From: Ilumatobacteraceae bacterium
GTDB taxonomy: Bacteria > Actinomycetota > Acidimicrobiia > Acidimicrobiales > Ilumatobacteraceae
DNA: 17,576 bases
Reading direction: 5' to 3'
Assembly (NCBI GenBank): GCA_030727685.1
Contig: JANRBC010000059.1
Coordinates: 1-17,576, forward strand
Made by a program: the position numbers and the translations under genes. The notes beneath the pieces were generated by a model that was not told where the DNA came from, searched no databases, and saw only the letters and a program-made list of their open reading frames with translations. Every line of letters starts with the position of its first letter. Within the stretch, counting starts at the first letter, position 1. Shown piece by piece: positions 1-7,479 of the stretch.

Positions 1-196
1 CCTTTGCCATATCGAGCAAGAAAACTGCGAGACCCGTCTTCCAACCCAAATTGCGGATCACATTTGATGCGCCCGGGTTACCAGAGCCAACTTTGGTGAT
101 GTCGAGATTTTGTTTGCCGGCAACAATCGCTGCGCTCGGAAAAGTGCCAAGGGCATATGCCGCAACCACCAATACGACGGCTATAAAAATTTGCAT
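1..196 (-). CDS. plsY: Glycerol-3-phosphate acyltransferase PlsY, N-terminal part (gene runs off left edge)
   Basis: Membrane acyltransferase that moves an acyl group from acyl-phosphate to glycerol-3-phosphate, the first acylation step of phospholipid synthesis. Only the first 65 residues are present. They show a hydrophobic first membrane segment (residues about 2-19) with the usual 'LGTFPSA' that follows it in PlsY, then the family hallmark GSGNPGASN at residues 37-45, with 'VIRNLGWKTG' and 'LLDMAK' right after, as in full PlsY proteins. The start ATG (complement of 194-196) is backed by a strong Shine-Dalgarno sequence, which is unusual in this window. It lies 88 bp downstream of the LCP gene on the same strand, so it may be the third gene of a valS-LCP-plsY transcript or have its own promoter in that gap. 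The catalytic C-terminal part is outside the window. Family assignment is secure from the hallmark. Confidence 0.93.
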   Translation of the reverse strand, partial: MQIFIAVVLVVAAYALGTFPSAAIVAGKQNLDITKVGSGNPGASNVIRNLGWKTGLAVFLLDMAK

Positions 197-200
197 GATT

Positions 201-207
201 TCCCCTC
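201..207 (-). promoter_or_regulatory. Shine-Dalgarno sequence of plsY
   Basis: On the minus strand GAGGGGA lies four bases before the plsY ATG. It is the only convincing Shine-Dalgarno sequence I found in the window, so plsY is probably translated from a leadered mRNA, unlike most of its neighbours. It fixes the plsY start. Confidence 0.75.
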
Positions 208-233
208 GCACATGTTAGTCGTGCCTTAACTGG

Positions 234-263
234 GCGTCAGCGAGGCATTCGCTGTGCGTCAGC
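234..263. repeat. Small hairpin flanked by an 8-bp direct repeat between LCP gene and plsY
   Basis: CAGCGA (238-243) and TCGCTG (249-254) form a 6-bp inverted repeat with a 5-base loop. The octamer GCGTCAGC occurs at 234-241 and again at 256-263, 22 bp apart, bracketing it. There is no T-run on the minus strand after the stem, so it is a poor intrinsic terminator. It could be a processing or regulatory site between the two genes, or chance. Confidence 0.3.
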
Positions 264-284
264 CAAGAGCGATTCAGCGACTGG

Positions 285-1508
285 TTATCGACAAGCAGGA
301 TCATTCGGCGGCACAATGCCGTCTGCAGATCGAGTTATCGCCGGCACTGTGGCCGACGAAATGCGATACGACGCTGTCACAAATTTTGGTCCGTCATTGA
401 CACGAAGCGAAGCGCCTTGCGCAACAACGGGTGATCGTCCCTGGAAAATCGCCAATACTTTTTGCATCTCGTCAGTTTCAAGTGACGGTATTAGCACCGA
501 CATGTCACCGATTCGTTTTTGATACGAGTCAATTGTGTAAGTCGCAATCGATTGAGTATTCAAATCTCGCATTGCTTGGGCGAGTGTCAACATGCCACGA
601 GGCGACAACTCATCGTCGGTGATCACATTTTTCAGTGCTGCGTTCAATAAATCGTTAGCCACCGACAAACTCTTTGAACCTTTGTCGAGTGCCCGTTGCA
701 TTGAGCGACGCAAGAAGTCTTGTTGACGCTTGATACGACCAAGATCACCTGTTGGGTCTTCTAGCCAAGCTTGTTTCGTTGGATCAAAATAGCGATAGCC
801 AGAACGCGAGCGAACATATGCAAGCGCCTTGTCGCCATCGAAATTTATGCACCCAGGTGCTGCAACATTGAAACCAGTTTTCTTGTCACGCGTCGGATAC
901 AAAAACGGCACCTTCACACCATCAACGGCTGTGACAATTTCTTTGAACGCACAAAAGTTGATGTTGACATAGTGATCAATCGGAATTTCGAAGTTCGCTT
1001 TGATAGTTGCGACGAGACGATTTGGGTCTGTGCTCTGAAAAGCCGAGTTGATTCGGTTCTGTCTGGTCGTACCAGCGATGTCGACCCACAGGTCACGCGG
1101 AAACGAGAGAATTGCTGCTCGCTTCAGACTTGGATCAATTCGAATAATCATGATCGTGTCACTACGTTCACCAAAACTTGTGCGGTCACCGATGCCACCT
1201 GAAGTTGCACTTCCTGGGGTGGGGCAGGCACCGTTGTCAGAGCCAGTTAGCAAAAAGTTTTTGACGTCAAGATTCTCTGTGCTCAAGTCCCAATCGGTGC
1301 CAAGTGGCGAGCCGTCGTCGCTTGAGCTCGGTTTTGTCGGTTTGTCGAGCGTGACGACAAGCCGCTGATTTAGGCGACCATTGACCCAAAGTAAACCGGC
1401 GGCGCTTGCAACAAGTGCCGTGATCACAAAAATATTGAAAACGAGCACGATGTAGTGCAGTTTTGGTCGCACGGCAACGCCAGATTTAGCTCGTTTTGTT
1501 CGCCCCAT
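285..1508 (-). CDS. LytR-CpsA-Psr (LCP) family cell-wall glycopolymer ligase
   Basis: LCP enzymes transfer undecaprenyl-linked glycopolymers (arabinogalactan, teichoic acid or capsule type) onto peptidoglycan outside the membrane. The 407-residue protein has a basic N-terminus, one membrane helix at about 19-42, a low-complexity linker and an extracytoplasmic LCP domain at about 115-270. Visible motifs are RSDT (115-118), SFPRDLW (135-141, with the key Arg/Asp pair), RINSAF (152-157), AVDGV (194-198), ALAYVRSR (228-235) and DLGRIKRQQ (255-263). These Arg/Asp residues bind the pyrophosphate lipid substrate in characterised members. The C-terminal ~130 residues hold no domain I recognise. The start lies 7 bp after the valS stop on the same strand, so the two are probably co-transcribed. 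There is no Shine-Dalgarno sequence; a TAAACT box (1518-1523, minus) ends 9 nt before ATG and could give a separate leaderless transcript. The acceptor polymer cannot be told. Confidence 0.93.
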   Translation of the reverse strand: MGRTKRAKSGVAVRPKLHYIVLVFNIFVITALVASAAGLLWVNGRLNQRLVVTLDKPTKPSSSDDGSPLGTDWDLSTENLDVKNFLLTGSDNGACPTPGSATSGGIGDRTSFGERSDTIMIIRIDPSLKRAAILSFPRDLWVDIAGTTRQNRINSAFQSTDPNRLVATIKANFEIPIDHYVNINFCAFKEIVTAVDGVKVPFLYPTRDKKTGFNVAAPGCINFDGDKALAYVRSRSGYRYFDPTKQAWLEDPTGDLGRIKRQQDFLRRSMQRALDKGSKSLSVANDLLNAALKNVITDDELSPRGMLTLAQAMRDLNTQSIATYTIDSYQKRIGDMSVLIPSLETDEMQKVLAIFQGRSPVVAQGASLRVNDGPKFVTASYRISSATVPAITRSADGIVPPNDPACR

Positions 1509-1515
1509 GTTGAAT

Positions 1516-4104
1516 TTAGTTTAGTGGTGCTGCGAGCGTGACCTGAGCGAAGACTTTTGCTGGTTCAGAATTCGAATCTGATACGACGAATTCAATTTCT
1601 TGCAATGACCCAGCGTTGCGCAGATCTGAAAGGTTTGCTTGCAACATTTTCACAGTCTTCTCGTCGGCTGTTACAACCAATTTTGCAACTTCTGCGCGCT
1701 GAGAAACTTTGGCTTCGGTTTTCGTGCGCCGTACAGCACCAAGCACTTCGCAAATCGCATCGAGCGCTTTGATTGCATCTGGCGCAACACTGAAACCAGC
1801 AACTGTTTCGGCTGATGTTGGCCAAGTGGCACGGTGAATTGAACCCGATTGCCACCACGACCAAACTTCTTCGGTTGCAAACGGCAGCATTGGTGCGAAC
1901 AAACGTTGCACAATGCTCAATGCACGATGCAATGAAACTCGCGCCGAAGATGAATCTTGAGTTTCACCGTAGGCCCGCGTCTTGACGAGTTCGACATAGT
2001 CATCACAAAACCACCAGAAAAATGCTTCGGTGCGCTCAAGGGCTCGCGCATAGTCAAATTGTTCGAGAGCAATGGTTGCAGCATCGACAACTTCAGAAAG
2101 TCGCACAAGCATTGCTTGGTCGACAAGGTCTACTGGTTGTGCTGCAGCAGTCGATGCATCGCTTGCGCCGGCACCCAACACGAACTTCGTCAAATTCAAA
2201 AGTTTGGTTGCCAGTTTGCGGCCAACTTTCATTTGATCTTCGCTAAAAGCCGTGTCGACACCTGGTCGCGCACATGCTGCCCAATATCGCACCGCATCGC
2301 TGCCGTATTGATCAAACAAATCTGATGGCGTTACAACATTGCCTTTTGACTTTGACATTTTTTTGCGGTCGGGGTCGAGAATCCAACCTGAAAGACATGC
2401 GTTCTTCCACGGTGCAACGTCGTGTTCGAAGTTTGAACGCACCATCGTCGAAAACAACCAGGTGCGAATGATGTCGTGACCTTGCGGTCGAACATCCATC
2501 GGAAAAATTCGCTCAAACATTTCGCGATCGTCAACCCAATGACCAGCAAGTTGCGGCGTGAGTGACGAAGTCGCCCACGTATCCATAATGTCGGGGTCGC
2601 CAATAAAGCCGTTTGGTGCGCCACGCTGATCGGCCGTGAAACCTTGAGGCACGTCAGTGCTCGGGTCAACAGGCAATTGATCAACAGTCGGCACAAGCGG
2701 TTTGTCATAAATGGTCTCACCATTTGCATCGAGGCGATACCAAAGCGGTATCGGCACACCGAAATATCGCTGTCGGCTGACGAGCCAGTCGCCGTTTAGT
2801 CCGCCGACCCAGTTCGCATATCGGTGTTGCATGAAGTCTGGGTGCCACGTCAGTTCGTTGCCACGCGACAATAATTTTTCGCGCAACTTTTCGTCGCGTC
2901 CACCGTTGCGGATATACCACTGCCGACTTGTCACAATCTCGAGCGGTCGGTCACCTTTTTCATAAAACTTGACTGGGTGCGTTATCGCGCGCGGTTCTTC
3001 TGTGAGTTCGCCAGTTTCGCGCAACATTTCGACAGTCAAAGTTTGCGCCTGCTTTACCGACTTGCCAGCGAGCCGTGCATATTGCGTTTGTGCTTGCGCC
3101 GACATTATTTCTGGTGCTTGCACAACGAATCTGCCGTCGCGGCCAATTGTTGGTCGAGTCGCGAGATCAAGTTCACGCCACCAAATCACGTCGGTGAGAT
3201 CACCGAACGTGCAAACCATTGCAATGCCCGAACCCTTGTCGGGTTGTGCCAGCGGGTGAGGGTGCACCGGCACTTCGACACCAAAAATCGGTGTGATTGC
3301 GTTTTTGCCAAACAAATGTTTATATCGAGCGTCATCAGGGTGGGCGACAAGACCGACGCACGCGGCGATTAATTCTGGGCGAGTGCTTTCGACAATTATC
3401 GCTTTGCTCTCGTCGTCTGCTTCGCGAAATTTCAGTTTGTGAAATGCGCCAGGTCGTTCGCGATCTTCAAGTTCGGCTTGTGCGACTGCCGTGCCAAAGT
3501 CGACATCCCAAAGAGTCGGCGCTTCTTGCGTGTATGCCTCGCCGCGTTCAAGGTTTCGCAAAAACACGCTTTGTGCAGTGCGTCGCGCGTGTTCACTGAT
3601 CGTCGTGTAGAGCAAACTCCAATCGACTGAAAGACCAAGTCGACGAAACAAATCTTCAAAGACTTTTTCGTCTTGCGCGGTGAGCTCATCGCACAACTCA
3701 ATAAAATTCGGTCGCGAGACTGGCATCGGCTTTGCATCTTTCGGAGGATCACCCCGAAACGGCGGCTCAAAACCCGCGACATATTTCAACGACGGGTCGC
3801 ACGAGACACCATAAAAATTTTGCACTCTGCGCTCGGTCGGCAAACCGTTGTCATCCCATCCCATCGGATAAAAAACAGACTTGCCACGCATTCGCCAAAA
3901 TCGCGCCAAAGTGTCGGTGTGCGTATACGAAAACACGTGACCCATGTGCAGTGAACCGCTGACAGTGGGCGGGGGCGTGTCAATCGAAAAAATGTCTTCG
4001 CGTTTTGCTGTGCGATCGAAGCGATAAATGCCGTCTTGCTCCCATTGTTTTACAAATCGAGCCTCAACTCCATCGATCGTTGGCTTCTCAGGTACTCGTG
4101 ACAT
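1516..4104 (-). CDS. valS: Valyl-tRNA synthetase
   Basis: Class I synthetase that charges tRNA-Val in the cytoplasm. The 862-residue protein has the first signature HMGH at 53-56 after a 'PPPTVSGSL' lead, an editing (CP1) domain with 'VESTRPELIAACVG' and 'DKGSGIAMVCTFGD', and the second signature KMSKS at 582-586. The 'GWDDNGLPTERRVQN' segment and the short C-terminus lacking the long coiled-coil arm of E. coli ValS resemble what HAMAP calls type 2 ValS (archaea, Rickettsia, some actinobacteria) more than the M. tuberculosis form; that comparison is from memory. The start is ATG at 4104, divergent from cysS with 35 bp between them. A weak TACCGT box (4114-4119, minus) ends 9 nt before the ATG. 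The LCP gene follows after 7 bp. Family identity is secure. Confidence 0.97.
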   Translation of the reverse strand: MSRVPEKPTIDGVEARFVKQWEQDGIYRFDRTAKREDIFSIDTPPPTVSGSLHMGHVFSYTHTDTLARFWRMRGKSVFYPMGWDDNGLPTERRVQNFYGVSCDPSLKYVAGFEPPFRGDPPKDAKPMPVSRPNFIELCDELTAQDEKVFEDLFRRLGLSVDWSLLYTTISEHARRTAQSVFLRNLERGEAYTQEAPTLWDVDFGTAVAQAELEDRERPGAFHKLKFREADDESKAIIVESTRPELIAACVGLVAHPDDARYKHLFGKNAITPIFGVEVPVHPHPLAQPDKGSGIAMVCTFGDLTDVIWWRELDLATRPTIGRDGRFVVQAPEIMSAQAQTQYARLAGKSVKQAQTLTVEMLRETGELTEEPRAITHPVKFYEKGDRPLEIVTSRQWYIRNGGRDEKLREKLLSRGNELTWHPDFMQHRYANWVGGLNGDWLVSRQRYFGVPIPLWYRLDANGETIYDKPLVPTVDQLPVDPSTDVPQGFTADQRGAPNGFIGDPDIMDTWATSSLTPQLAGHWVDDREMFERIFPMDVRPQGHDIIRTWLFSTMVRSNFEHDVAPWKNACLSGWILDPDRKKMSKSKGNVVTPSDLFDQYGSDAVRYWAACARPGVDTAFSEDQMKVGRKLATKLLNLTKFVLGAGASDASTAAAQPVDLVDQAMLVRLSEVVDAATIALEQFDYARALERTEAFFWWFCDDYVELVKTRAYGETQDSSSARVSLHRALSIVQRLFAPMLPFATEEVWSWWQSGSIHRATWPTSAETVAGFSVAPDAIKALDAICEVLGAVRRTKTEAKVSQRAEVAKLVVTADEKTVKMLQANLSDLRNAGSLQEIEFVVSDSNSEPAKVFAQVTLAAPLN

Positions 4105-4113
4105 GACGAAATA

Positions 4114-4131
4114 ACGGTACTCGCCTAGCCT
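4114..4131. promoter_or_regulatory. Divergent valS / cysS promoter region
   Basis: The whole gap between the two start codons is 35 bp. On the plus strand TAGCCT (4126-4131) ends 8 nt before the cysS GTG. On the minus strand TACCGT (4114-4119) ends 9 nt before the valS ATG. Neither gene has a Shine-Dalgarno sequence, so both look leaderless. The cysS box is the better of the two and is the same hexamer and spacing as at modA and alaA. Confidence 0.55.
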
Positions 4132-4139
4132 TAGACATT

Positions 4140-5498
4140 GTGCTGAATTTGTATGACACCGCGACTTCGCAGATTCGCCCGCTCAAACAGCGTGTGCCTG
4201 GCCAACTAAGCATTTACCTTTGCGGACCAACGGTTTATGGGCCACCGCATATCGGTCATGGGCGAGCAACGCTTGTTTACGACATTTTGCGTCGCTATCT
4301 CGAATGGACGGGGGTCGCAGTTCGACTTGTTTCGAACATCACCGACATTGACGACAAAATTATTGACCGCGCGACTCGCGAAAATCGCCCCTGGCTCGAC
4401 ATTGCACAAAAGTGTGAGCACGTCTGGTTTGAATCGATGGCTCGCTTAGGCGTTAAGCGCCCAACAGATGTGCCGCGCGCAACCGAATATGTCGACCAGA
4501 TCGTTGACTTGATTGCCGATCTCGTTGCCAAAGACGCTGCCTATCGCACAGATGACGGTATATATATGAGTACGAGCGTCGTTGCAGATTATGGCTTGCT
4601 CGCGCACCAAAAGATTGACGACATGTTGGCAGGCGGTGGCGATCGCAATGTGTTCGGCGCCGATCAAAAAAAACACCCTGCTGACTTTGTGTTGTGGAAG
4701 TTTTCAAAACCAGGCGAGCCCGCGTGGCCGTCGCCGTGGGGTGAAGGTCGACCAGGTTGGCACAGCGAGTGTGTCGTTATGAGTCTTGAATTGCTCGGCG
4801 AAGGTTTCGATCTGCATTGCGGTGGCGCCGACTTGCGATTTCCGCATCACGAAAACGAACGTGCGCAAGCCGTTGCGCTCGGCAAAGACTTCGCACATCA
4901 TTGGATGCATAACGGCTTCGTCGTAGATACCGAAGGCGAAAAAATGTCTAAGAGTTTGGGCAACGTCACTAACTTGCCCGACTTGCTAGATCGCTACGAT
5001 GCGCGTGCTTATCGCATGTTGTTGCTGCAAACTCATTATCGTTCGCCAGTCAAAGTTGGTCTCGACAACATCGACGCTTCGGTTAATGCGCTTGCTGGCA
5101 TCGACTCGTTTGCTGCTCGCACTAGTTCGTTGACTGCGACGCCAGATGTCGCAACGCTTGATGCATTTCGCGCGGCGATGAACGACGATCTGAATACACC
5201 AGTAGCGATGGGTGTGTTATTTGATGCCGTGCGTCGCGCCAATATCGCAGTTGACGCTGGTGATACTCAAAGCGCTGCGAGTATGTCTTCGGCTGTGCGC
5301 GAAATGTGCATCGCAGTCGGTTTGCAACTCGATGTTGCCAAAGAAGTTGACGCCGATGCTCAGGCACTTGCTACGGCGTTAGACGCAGCCCGTGCAGCAA
5401 AAGATTTCGCCACGGCCGACAAATTGCGTGCCGAATTGCAGGCACTTGGCTATCTCGTCGAAACCACCAAGGCTGGCACCACGCTTCGTCGCGCCTAG
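4140..5498 (+). CDS. cysS: Cysteinyl-tRNA synthetase
   Basis: Class I synthetase that charges tRNA-Cys. In 452 residues it shows the zinc/substrate Cys28 in LCGPTVY, HIGH at 37-40, a second zinc ligand Cys211 in WHSEC, the HHENE group at 236-240 supplying His and Glu ligands, and KMSKS at 268-272. The actinobacterial paralogue MshC (mycothiol ligase) shares the zinc site but is about 410 residues and lacks the full anticodon-binding C-terminus. Here residues about 340-452 form a normal helical C-terminal region ending in the usual 'RAAKDFATADKLRAEL' element, so CysRS is preferred. The start is GTG; 'MLNLYDTATSQ' is the expected CysRS N-terminus. It is divergent from valS and preceded by a leaderless-type -10 box. 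Confidence 0.96.
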   Translation: MLNLYDTATSQIRPLKQRVPGQLSIYLCGPTVYGPPHIGHGRATLVYDILRRYLEWTGVAVRLVSNITDIDDKIIDRATRENRPWLDIAQKCEHVWFESMARLGVKRPTDVPRATEYVDQIVDLIADLVAKDAAYRTDDGIYMSTSVVADYGLLAHQKIDDMLAGGGDRNVFGADQKKHPADFVLWKFSKPGEPAWPSPWGEGRPGWHSECVVMSLELLGEGFDLHCGGADLRFPHHENERAQAVALGKDFAHHWMHNGFVVDTEGEKMSKSLGNVTNLPDLLDRYDARAYRMLLLQTHYRSPVKVGLDNIDASVNALAGIDSFAARTSSLTATPDVATLDAFRAAMNDDLNTPVAMGVLFDAVRRANIAVDAGDTQSAASMSSAVREMCIAVGLQLDVAKEVDADAQALATALDAARAAKDFATADKLRAELQALGYLVETTKAGTTLRRA

Positions 5499-5541
5499 GC
5501 ATTGCACAGGCAGACCCCGCGCCCTGCGTGACTATCGCGCG

Positions 5542-5547
5542 TAGAAT
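5542..5547 (+). promoter_or_regulatory. Leaderless-type -10 box of the small ORF at 5554
   Basis: TAGAAT ends exactly 6 nt before the GTG at 5554, with no Shine-Dalgarno sequence between. This supports GTG 5554 as the real start of a short gene and suggests the broken nucleotidyltransferase operon still has a promoter. Confidence 0.6.
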
Positions 5548-5553
5548 TGAGTC

Positions 5554-5727
5554 GTGACTTCACATCTCGCCACCGTTGATCAAATGCATCTTGAAGGCCT
5601 GGCGATCAAGCGTGAGCAACTACGTCGTGAAAATCCGCAAGTAGATGAAACTCAGATTCAAAAACTTTTGGTTAAGTGGCTACACGATCGACCACTTGAT
5701 GCCCCGGGGCGGATCAGACCTCTGTGA
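5554..5727 (+). CDS. Small hypothetical protein, probable partner of the adjacent nucleotidyltransferase
   Basis: A 57-residue reading frame that starts with GTG. The protein is charged and predicted helical: residues about 12-25 (LEGLAIKREQLRREN) and 31-45 (ETQIQKLLVKWLHDR), ending in a basic DAPGRIRPL tail. The stop overlaps the start of the nucleotidyltransferase gene in a GTGA (5724-5727), typical of translational coupling. It resembles, from memory, small helical ORFs that precede AbiEii-like nucleotidyltransferase genes in actinobacteria, where they may act as antitoxin or partner. I do not know a named family for it. The upstream TAGAAT box makes expression credible although the second gene is broken. 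Identity as a gene is fairly good; the function is inference. Confidence 0.6.
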   Translation: MTSHLATVDQMHLEGLAIKREQLRRENPQVDETQIQKLLVKWLHDRPLDAPGRIRPL

Positions 5728-6154
5728 GTCTCATTGCCACAGCGTCAGAAGTACTGACGCTTTTAAGGCGTGAAGGTGTCGAGGGTTGTCTCGTTGGTGG
5801 GCTCGCCGTATCGGTTAGATGTGATCCTCGATTTACCCGCGATGTTGATCTTGCACTTGCGATCAAAGATGATTCTCATGCCGAAAGCATTGTTAACTCG
5901 CTGTTGCTGAGCCACTTGAAGTTGTGAAGCAAATAATTTTGCCTGTTGCTCGGGTCGGTCACTTGATCGCCTTAAAACTTCTCTCTGTTGCTCCTGGTCG
6001 AGAAACTGACTATTCAGATTTACGTAACCTTGCTCAAGTTGCCGATGAATTCGAGTGGCAAAGAGCAAAAAGTGCTGTGCGTCTCGTTGTCGAACGCGGC
6101 TACGCGCGAGATCGTGACCTCGAAGCAGATCTCGAGACCCTGCGCCGCGCCTGA
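5724..6154 (+). pseudogene. Broken AbiEii/AbiGii-type nucleotidyltransferase (internal deletion with frame change)
   Basis: Two pieces of one gene lie in different frames. The first, 5724-5927 (67 residues, GTG start overlapping the previous stop), has the nucleotidyltransferase core: GGLAVSVRCDPRFTRDVDLAL, with the Gly-Gly and DVD metal-binding motif. The second, in another frame from about 5897 to 6154, reads 'AEPLEVVKQIILPVARVGHLIALKLL', then 'DLRNL' and 'VERGYARDRDLE', which is the normal C-terminal half of this family. Compared by eye with the family layout, roughly 45-60 residues between the halves are missing, including the region that usually holds the 'DLLFA' strand, and the join near 5897-5906 changes frame. 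A coincidental GTGA at 5924-5927 could restart translation, but both halves would lack the middle. Full-length relatives are toxins or predicted toxins of TA-like pairs; this copy is probably inactive. Confidence 0.75.
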
Positions 6155-6209
6155 CCGTTGTCAGGTAGGGCATCCGCGTTCGAGCCGAAAGTTGACGCTT
6201 CGTCGCGGA

Positions 6210-6215
6210 TAACTT
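6210..6215 (+). promoter_or_regulatory. Leaderless-type -10 box of the acyl-CoA dehydrogenase gene
   Basis: TAACTT ends 6 nt before the ATG at 6222 and no Shine-Dalgarno sequence is present. A TTGACG at 6192-6197 is only 12 bp upstream, too close for a normal -35 element, so I do not pair them. Confidence 0.5.
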
Positions 6216-6221
6216 GTAGCC

Positions 6222-7433
6222 ATGGCTGATTTCTCACTCTCTCTCAACGACGATCAACTTCAACTCAAGGATTGGGTGCATCAGTTCGCTGTTGACACAA
6301 TTCGCCCCGCCGCTCACGAGTGGGACGAACGCGAAGAATTTCCGTGGCCAGTTGTTCAAGAAGCCGCCAAGATCGGTCTCTACGGTCTCGAATTCATCAT
6401 GAATGCGATGAGCGACCCAACAGGTCTGACGATGGTTGTCGCAATCGAAGAACTTTTCTGGGGCGACGCTGGCATCGGCATGGCGATCATGGGTTCAGGT
6501 CTTGCAGCAGCAGGCATCGCCGGCAACGGCACGCCAGAACAAATGATCGAGTGGGTGCCGCAGTGTTATGGCACCGCCGACGATGTGAAGCTCGGCGCGT
6601 TCTGTGTTAGCGAACCCGACGCCGGTAGCGATGTTTCAAACTTGCGTACGCGTGCTGTTTATGACGAAGCAAACGACGAGTGGGTCTTGAACGGCACAAA
6701 GGCATGGATCACAAACGGTGGCATTGCTGATGTTCACGTTGTGGTCGCCGCCGTAGACCCTGAACTCAAAGGTCGTGGTCAAGCAAGTTTCATCGTGCCA
6801 CCAAAAACAAAAGGCCTGAGTCAAGGTCAGAAATATTTAAAGCACGGCATTCGCGCCAGTCACACTGCCGAAGTTGTGCTCGAAGATGTTCGCGTGCCAG
6901 GTCGGTGCTTGTTGGGCGGCAAAGAAAAACTCGACGCCAAACTTGCCCGTTATCGCGAGGGCACTTCAAGTGGCAAACAACCAGCAATGGCAACATTCGA
7001 AGCAACTCGACCTGCAGTTGGTGCACAGGCACTTGGCATTGCACGTGCTGCTTACGAATTTGCACTTGACTACGCAAAAGAGCGCAAGGCATTTGGCAAG
7101 CCGATCATCATGCATCAAGCGATTGCTTTCAAACTTGCCAACATGATTACTGAAATCGATGCGGCACGTTTGCTTATTTGGCGTGCATCGTGGTTGGCAA
7201 AAAATGGTGGCTACAAAAATGCTGAAGGTTCGCAAAGCAAGTACTACGCATCAGAGATGTCAGTGCGCGTCACCGAAGATGCGATTCAAATTTTGGGTGG
7301 CTATGGCTACACGCGCGAATATCCAGTTGAACGTTGGCACCGCGACGCAAAAATTCACACGATCTTCGAAGGCACGAGCGAAATCCAGCAACTTGTTATT
7401 GCTCGCGCAATCTCCGGCCTGCGCGTCGAATAG
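6222..7433 (+). CDS. Acyl-CoA dehydrogenase
   Basis: FAD enzyme that makes the alpha,beta double bond of acyl-CoA thioesters in fatty-acid, branched-chain or aromatic acid breakdown, passing electrons to ETF. The 403 residues are a complete short/medium-chain type domain set: N-terminal helical domain, middle beta domain with 'FCVSEPDAGSDVSNLRTRA' and 'WVLNGTKAWITNGG', and C-terminal helical domain with 'RKAFGKPI', 'ILGGYGYTREYPVERWHRDAK' and the catalytic base Glu383 in IFEGTSE. Length and motifs are normal for the family. The start ATG is supported by a TAACTT box 6 nt upstream. It stands alone between the nucleotidyltransferase remnant and a glycosidase gene, so context does not reveal the substrate chain length. 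Confidence 0.93.
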   Translation: MADFSLSLNDDQLQLKDWVHQFAVDTIRPAAHEWDEREEFPWPVVQEAAKIGLYGLEFIMNAMSDPTGLTMVVAIEELFWGDAGIGMAIMGSGLAAAGIAGNGTPEQMIEWVPQCYGTADDVKLGAFCVSEPDAGSDVSNLRTRAVYDEANDEWVLNGTKAWITNGGIADVHVVVAAVDPELKGRGQASFIVPPKTKGLSQGQKYLKHGIRASHTAEVVLEDVRVPGRCLLGGKEKLDAKLARYREGTSSGKQPAMATFEATRPAVGAQALGIARAAYEFALDYAKERKAFGKPIIMHQAIAFKLANMITEIDAARLLIWRASWLAKNGGYKNAEGSQSKYYASEMSVRVTEDAIQILGGYGYTREYPVERWHRDAKIHTIFEGTSEIQQLVIARAISGLRVE

Positions 7434-7449
7434 AAGTCTTAGAGTTTTA

Positions 7450-7473
7450 GCGAAATTTGTTTTCGCCTAGTCT
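7450..7473 (+). promoter_or_regulatory. Palindrome and -10 box upstream of the family 3 glycosidase gene
   Basis: GCGAAA (7450-7455) and TTTCGC (7461-7466) form a perfect 6-bp inverted repeat around a 5-base centre. It is followed one base later by TAGTCT (7468-7473), which ends 6 nt before the GTG start at 7480. A palindrome abutting a -10 box is where a repressor would bind, which fits a sugar-inducible gene; no candidate regulator lies nearby. It is not followed by a T-run, so it is unlikely to terminate the upstream gene. Confidence 0.5.
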
Positions 7474-7479
7474 CATCTC

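Noticed and set aside
1917..2759. Several open frames of 60-140 codons on both strands within valS and similarly within other large genes
   Set aside because: They run antisense or out of frame to secure genes, show no recognisable domain and have basic or Cys-rich composition typical of shadow frames.
4140..5498. MshC (mycothiol ligase) in place of CysRS
   Set aside because: The protein is longer than MshC and keeps the C-terminal tRNA-binding helical region.
5499..5553. Possible terminator after cysS (CAGGCAG and CTGCGTG)
   Set aside because: The stem has a mismatch and a 10-base loop and no T-run follows, so it is not convincing.
5924..6154. The 76-residue C-terminal nucleotidyltransferase piece as a separate gene starting at GTG 5924
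   Set aside because: It matches only the C-terminal half of the family, has no promoter of its own, and the homology extends upstream of that GTG in the same frame ('AEPLEV'), which marks it as part of a broken gene.
6192..6215. TTGACG and TAACTT as a paired -35/-10 promoter of the acyl-CoA dehydrogenase gene
   Set aside because: The spacing is 12 bp, too short for a normal sigma-70-type promoter; only the -10 box is retained.
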